A stretch of 64,000 nt of DNA from Coriobacteriaceae bacterium (lineage in GTDB: Bacteria; Actinomycetota; Coriobacteriia; Coriobacteriales; Coriobacteriaceae). The stretch lies in contig CADFMD010000004.1 of assembly GCA_902835305.1 (NCBI GenBank), positions 164,772-228,771 on the forward strand, in the 5' to 3' direction. Each line of letters opens with the position of its first letter. The stretch's first letter is position 1. Under the pieces are notes generated by a model. It did not search any database. It was not told the origin of the DNA and saw only the letters and a list, made by a program, of their open reading frames with translations. Positions 61,574-64,000 of the stretch are shown piece after piece. The translations under genes were made by a program, and so were the position numbers.

Positions 61574-62122
61574 TTATTCCTCCTCCAGGATCACGTGACG
61601 GAACGCGCCGTCCTCGTAGATGCCATAGCTGTGCGTACCGTCCTTGGGAATGCTCACGCTGCCGGGGTTGAAGAGCCACAGGCCCGGGTGCGCCTCGCTT
61701 GCCTCGTTAACCTTGATGTGCGTGTGGCCGTAGACGAGCGCGGAGCCCTCGGGCAGCGCGGGCGCGTGATCAACGCTGTTATGCATGCCAGCGCCAAAGA
61801 CGTGGCCATGCGTCAGGAACAGTTCACGTCCGGTCTCGTCGAATAGTGTGGCGTAGTCAGCCATGACGGGGAAGTCGAGGACCATCTGGTCGACCTCGGC
61901 GTCGCAGTTGCCGCGCACCGCGATGATGCGGTCGGCCAGGGCGTTGAGCAGCGGAATCACGCGTTTGGGGGCGTAGTCGCGCGGCAGGTCGTTACGCGGG
62001 CCGTGGTAGAGCAGGTCGCCCAGCAGCACAATGCGGTCGGGCTGTTCGGATTCGATGGCAGTGCAGAGGCGCTCGGCCCAGTATGCCGAGCCATGGATGT
62101 CGGAAGCGATGAGGTATTTCAT
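61574..62122 (-). CDS. yfcE: YfcE-type metallophosphodiesterase
   Basis: The 182-residue protein is a compact calcineurin-like phosphodiesterase. It has MKYLIASDIHGSAYWAE (D-x-H, residues 8-10), IVLLGDLLYHGPRND (GD), IAVRGNCDAEVD (GNCD, the YfcE/MJ0936 form of GNHD), LFLTHGHVFG (His) and LVYGHTHIKVNE (GHTH). YfcE acts on artificial phosphodiesters; its natural substrate is not settled. It is the upstream partner of mazG, with a 2-bp gap. Confidence 0.9.
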   Translation of the reverse strand: MKYLIASDIHGSAYWAERLCTAIESEQPDRIVLLGDLLYHGPRNDLPRDYAPKRVIPLLNALADRIIAVRGNCDAEVDQMVLDFPVMADYATLFDETGRELFLTHGHVFGAGMHNSVDHAPALPEGSALVYGHTHIKVNEASEAHPGLWLFNPGSVSIPKDGTHSYGIYEDGAFRHVILEEE

Positions 62123-62177
62123 GGGGAGTCCTTTCGGTGGGGTTAATTGGATTGGCGCGGCGCGTCACTCGCCCGCA

Positions 62178-62663
62178 TCACTCAAATCGCAACGCCGCGG
62201 CTTGGGCCGCTTGCATCACGCGTTGGAGCGGCACGTTGTGCTCGCGGGCAAGGCGAGCACAGTCCTCGTACTCGGGAGCCGCACGTTCACTGCCATCGGG
62301 CAGGGTCGCCACCTTAACGGATACCTCGCCCCAAGGCGTTGTCACCTGCTCGAATCGGCGCGGCAGGCAAACGCGTTCCATCACCTGGCGACGAATGGCG
62401 TTGGTCGTGGTCTCCAAAAAGATAATCGTCTGCAGGCGCTCGATATCCTCGTGTGAGCAGATCACCTGCAACTGCCAGCCGGGGCGGCCTTTTTTGCAGT
62501 AGAGGGGCAGCCAGTGCACCTCGCGGGCGCCGGCCTCGCGCAGGCGGTCAGCGGCATAGGCGAGTACCTCGGGCGACGCATCATCGATGTCGCACTCCAG
62601 CTTGACGATGGTTTCGGGCGCATCGGTCTCGCGGGACAGCGGAAATGTACTTCCACGTTGCAT
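62178..62663 (-). CDS. Stand-alone LarC C-terminal-type (DUF111) nickel-insertion protein
   Basis: ATG 62663 follows GGAAAGGAACC, giving 161 residues; an upstream frame start at 62702 is unsupported. TIVKLECDIDDASPEVLAYAADRLREAGAREVHWLPLYCKKGRPGWQLQVIC matches the C-terminal half of LarC (LarC2), including the CDIDD-xxPE motif. It is followed by LQTIIFLETTTNAIRRQVMERVCLPR and the ending YEDCARLAREHNVPLQRVMQAA. LarC installs nickel in the pincer cofactor of lactate racemase. The LarC1 half, LarA, LarB and LarE are not nearby, so this is a separate C-terminal domain gene. It lies 55 bp upstream of yfcE in the same direction. Confidence 0.85.
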   Translation of the reverse strand: MQRGSTFPLSRETDAPETIVKLECDIDDASPEVLAYAADRLREAGAREVHWLPLYCKKGRPGWQLQVICSHEDIERLQTIIFLETTTNAIRRQVMERVCLPRRFEQVTTPWGEVSVKVATLPDGSERAAPEYEDCARLAREHNVPLQRVMQAAQAAALRFE

Positions 62664-62810
62664 ACGGTCCGGTTCCTTTCCGCGCGGGCTCGTTTTGTTC
62701 ACTCAAACGCTAGCACATCGCGGGCGGCGTGGGGGCGGCGTCATGGGATGGGCGGGACTTTTGCCCGTCGCGGACGTCGGCGTGCGCCGGGATCGTCCTC
62801 GCCCCTATCC

Positions 62811-62875
62811 AAACGTGTACGGCAGCCTCCAAACACGTCATTTTTTGCAGCTTTTGGAGGCTGACGTACACGTTT
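62811..62875. repeat. Near-perfect 23-bp inverted repeat upstream of the PHP gene
   Basis: The arms aaacgtgtacggcagcctcc... (62811-62833) and ...tgacgtacacgttt (62853-62875) are complementary at 22 of 23 positions, around a 19-base loop holding cattttttgcag. The 350-bp gap 62664-63013 has no other structure or gene that I can see. It is unlike a terminator for the flanking divergent genes. Confidence 0.7.
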
Positions 62876-63013
62876 TGAGGCAGGGTCGATGTCGTGCGGC
62901 AGCCCTTGCGCGCCGCCTGCCCTTTCCAGTCGGTTTCGACTTGTGGCGTTCCCGGCGCGCCAGGGGTCGCGCCATTACAATGGAGCGGATTCGCTTGACG
63001 CAAAGGAGCTGCC

Positions 63014-63925
63014 ATGTCTGCTTGCCCGCTGGTCGATTGCCACACCCACACCTCGTTTTCGGACGGCCATGCCTCCTTTGAGGAAAACGTTCGCGCCGCC
63101 GCGGCGGCTGGCTGTCGGGTCATGGTCTCGACCGACCACCTCACCTTGCCCGCCAGCATGGATGCCAACTGCGAAGTGCAGGTTACTGAGGGCGACCTGC
63201 CGGCACATCGTCTGGCTTTTGAGGATGCTCGCAAGCTTGCCGCGCAGATTGCGCCGGAGCTCAGCTTTATCTATGGCTTTGAATGCGATTGGTACGAGGG
63301 CTGCGAGCCTTTGGTTGAGCGCTGGTCCCAGGGCGCCGTCGTACTCCTGGGCAGCGTGCATTGGATTGGCAACCCAGGCGATATTGCGGCAGGTGCTGCG
63401 GGCACGGCGGGGACGGAGGACGTCGCTCGTCCTGATACACCCGATTCCCTTTGCGGTTGGATCGACGATGACACCAACCTGCATGTTTGGGAAAACTTAG
63501 GCGTACGCGGCGTGTGGGAGCGCTATGTCGATGACTGGTGCCGCGCCTGCGAGAGCCCGCTCAACTTTGATGTAATGGCTCACCCCGACCTGGTCATGCG
63601 CTTTTCGAAAGAGGGCTTTGCGCCCGACTTTGACCCCGCGCCGTTCTGGGGGCAGATGGCAGAGTGTGCACACGACACAGGCCGCCGCGTTGAGGTCTCG
63701 ACCGCCGCGCCGCGCAAGGGACTCGACGACTACTATCCCGCGACCGGGTTGTTGCGTTGCTTCGCCCACGCCGAGGTGCCGATCACTTTTGGCTCGGACG
63801 CACACCGCGCCTGCGACATCTGCTGGAACATCCGCGAGGCCCAGGCCCACGCCTACGACTGCGGTTATCGAACCTTCGACATCCCCCACCTCACCGGAGA
63901 ATGGGAGTCCACGCCCCTCGCCTAA
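63014..63925 (+). CDS. PHP-family phosphatase, histidinol-phosphatase-like
   Basis: The 303-residue protein (AAAGGAG upstream) has the PHP motifs VDCHTHTSFSDGH (HxH plus D, residues 8-20), VMVSTDHLTLP (motif II, D-H), FIYGFECDWYEG (Glu of motif II/III), LLGSVHWIGN (His), NFDVMAHPDLVMRF (His) and VPITFGSDAHRACDICWN (terminal D-x-H). All trinuclear metal ligands appear present. The size suits HisK-type histidinol-phosphate phosphatase, though no other his genes are here, so another phosphomonoester is possible. It is monocistronic at the end of the window. Confidence 0.85.
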   Translation: MSACPLVDCHTHTSFSDGHASFEENVRAAAAAGCRVMVSTDHLTLPASMDANCEVQVTEGDLPAHRLAFEDARKLAAQIAPELSFIYGFECDWYEGCEPLVERWSQGAVVLLGSVHWIGNPGDIAAGAAGTAGTEDVARPDTPDSLCGWIDDDTNLHVWENLGVRGVWERYVDDWCRACESPLNFDVMAHPDLVMRFSKEGFAPDFDPAPFWGQMAECAHDTGRRVEVSTAAPRKGLDDYYPATGLLRCFAHAEVPITFGSDAHRACDICWNIREAQAHAYDCGYRTFDIPHLTGEWESTPLA

Positions 63926-64000
63926 CTGGTCGTTTAAGAACGTCCCCATTACAGTCGAAATTGTCAGCCCGGGCCCGTCTCGGGCTACGATTGAGGCGCG
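63926..64000. other. Window end, intergenic
   Basis: The last 75 bp hold no complete gene. The sequence ttaagaacgtcccc at about 63935 is the reverse complement of the ggggacgttcttaa at 21079-21094, another dispersed repeat. Confidence 0.5.

Overview
The window looks like a chromosomal segment of a high-GC Gram-positive gut bacterium of the class Coriobacteriia, most likely Collinsella or a close relative. This is inferred from overall base composition, the gene repertoire (twin-arginine translocation genes next to hypA, a class Ic-type aspartate aminotransferase, family II pyrophosphatase, LPXTG-type surface protein) and many short intergenic repeats of a style I associate with Collinsella. 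No taxonomic marker gene such as rRNA is present, so the genus is an inference.

Positions 1-31000 are mainly housekeeping. In order they hold hypA, tatC-tatA, a STAS regulator, an aspartate aminotransferase, a small acidic protein, nhaA, a Mn-dependent pyrophosphatase, a ROK glucokinase, a GntR/UTRA regulator, a type I phosphomannose isomerase, a PcrA/UvrD helicase, uppP, a universal stress protein, a two-component system of the intramembrane-sensing type, an unknown conserved protein, purH, a GNAT acetyltransferase, a DUF2207 membrane protein, a glutamyl-Q-tRNA(Asp) synthetase, a three-gene operon of metallophosphoesterases, a small membrane protein with a Cys/His motif and a 1116-residue sortase-anchored coiled-coil protein with a central CAP domain.

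Positions 31200-52400 form an accessory region rich in genome-defence functions. Its centrepiece is a two-gene operon encoding a 1316-residue SF2 helicase with a C-terminal PD-(D/E)XK-like nuclease and a 616-residue protein that resembles a catalytically dead Argonaute. This is the architecture of the DdmD-DdmE plasmid-elimination system. Next come an unknown membrane protein, a small acidic protein, a WYL regulator overlapping a 1533-residue SF1 helicase that ends in a HEPN-type RNase motif, and a complete Eco29kI-like restriction-modification pair. A ClpP-like peptidase, a VirD4-type coupling ATPase and an unknown partner follow. The region closes with a degenerate N6-methylase fragment fused to an HsdS-like target-recognition part, and a solitary AbiEi-type regulator that appears to be expressed from a leaderless promoter. 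Several intergenic stretches here are clearly AT-rich, which fits horizontal acquisition.

Positions 52400-64000 return to core genes: a UBA-like/DUF4342 membrane protein, an OmpR-type two-component system, a VOC protein with an orphan PTS IIB protein, a TPR-like membrane protein, tRNA-Leu(UAA), an Ppx/GppA phosphatase, a DivIC/FtsB-like protein, enolase, MazG, a YfcE-type phosphodiesterase, a stand-alone LarC C-terminal protein and a PHP-family phosphatase.

The intergenic regions hold many long inverted repeats, including a perfect 30-bp-arm palindrome at 10254-10382 and an imperfect 56-bp-arm palindrome at 52455-52636. They also hold short dispersed repeats and strong hairpin terminators.
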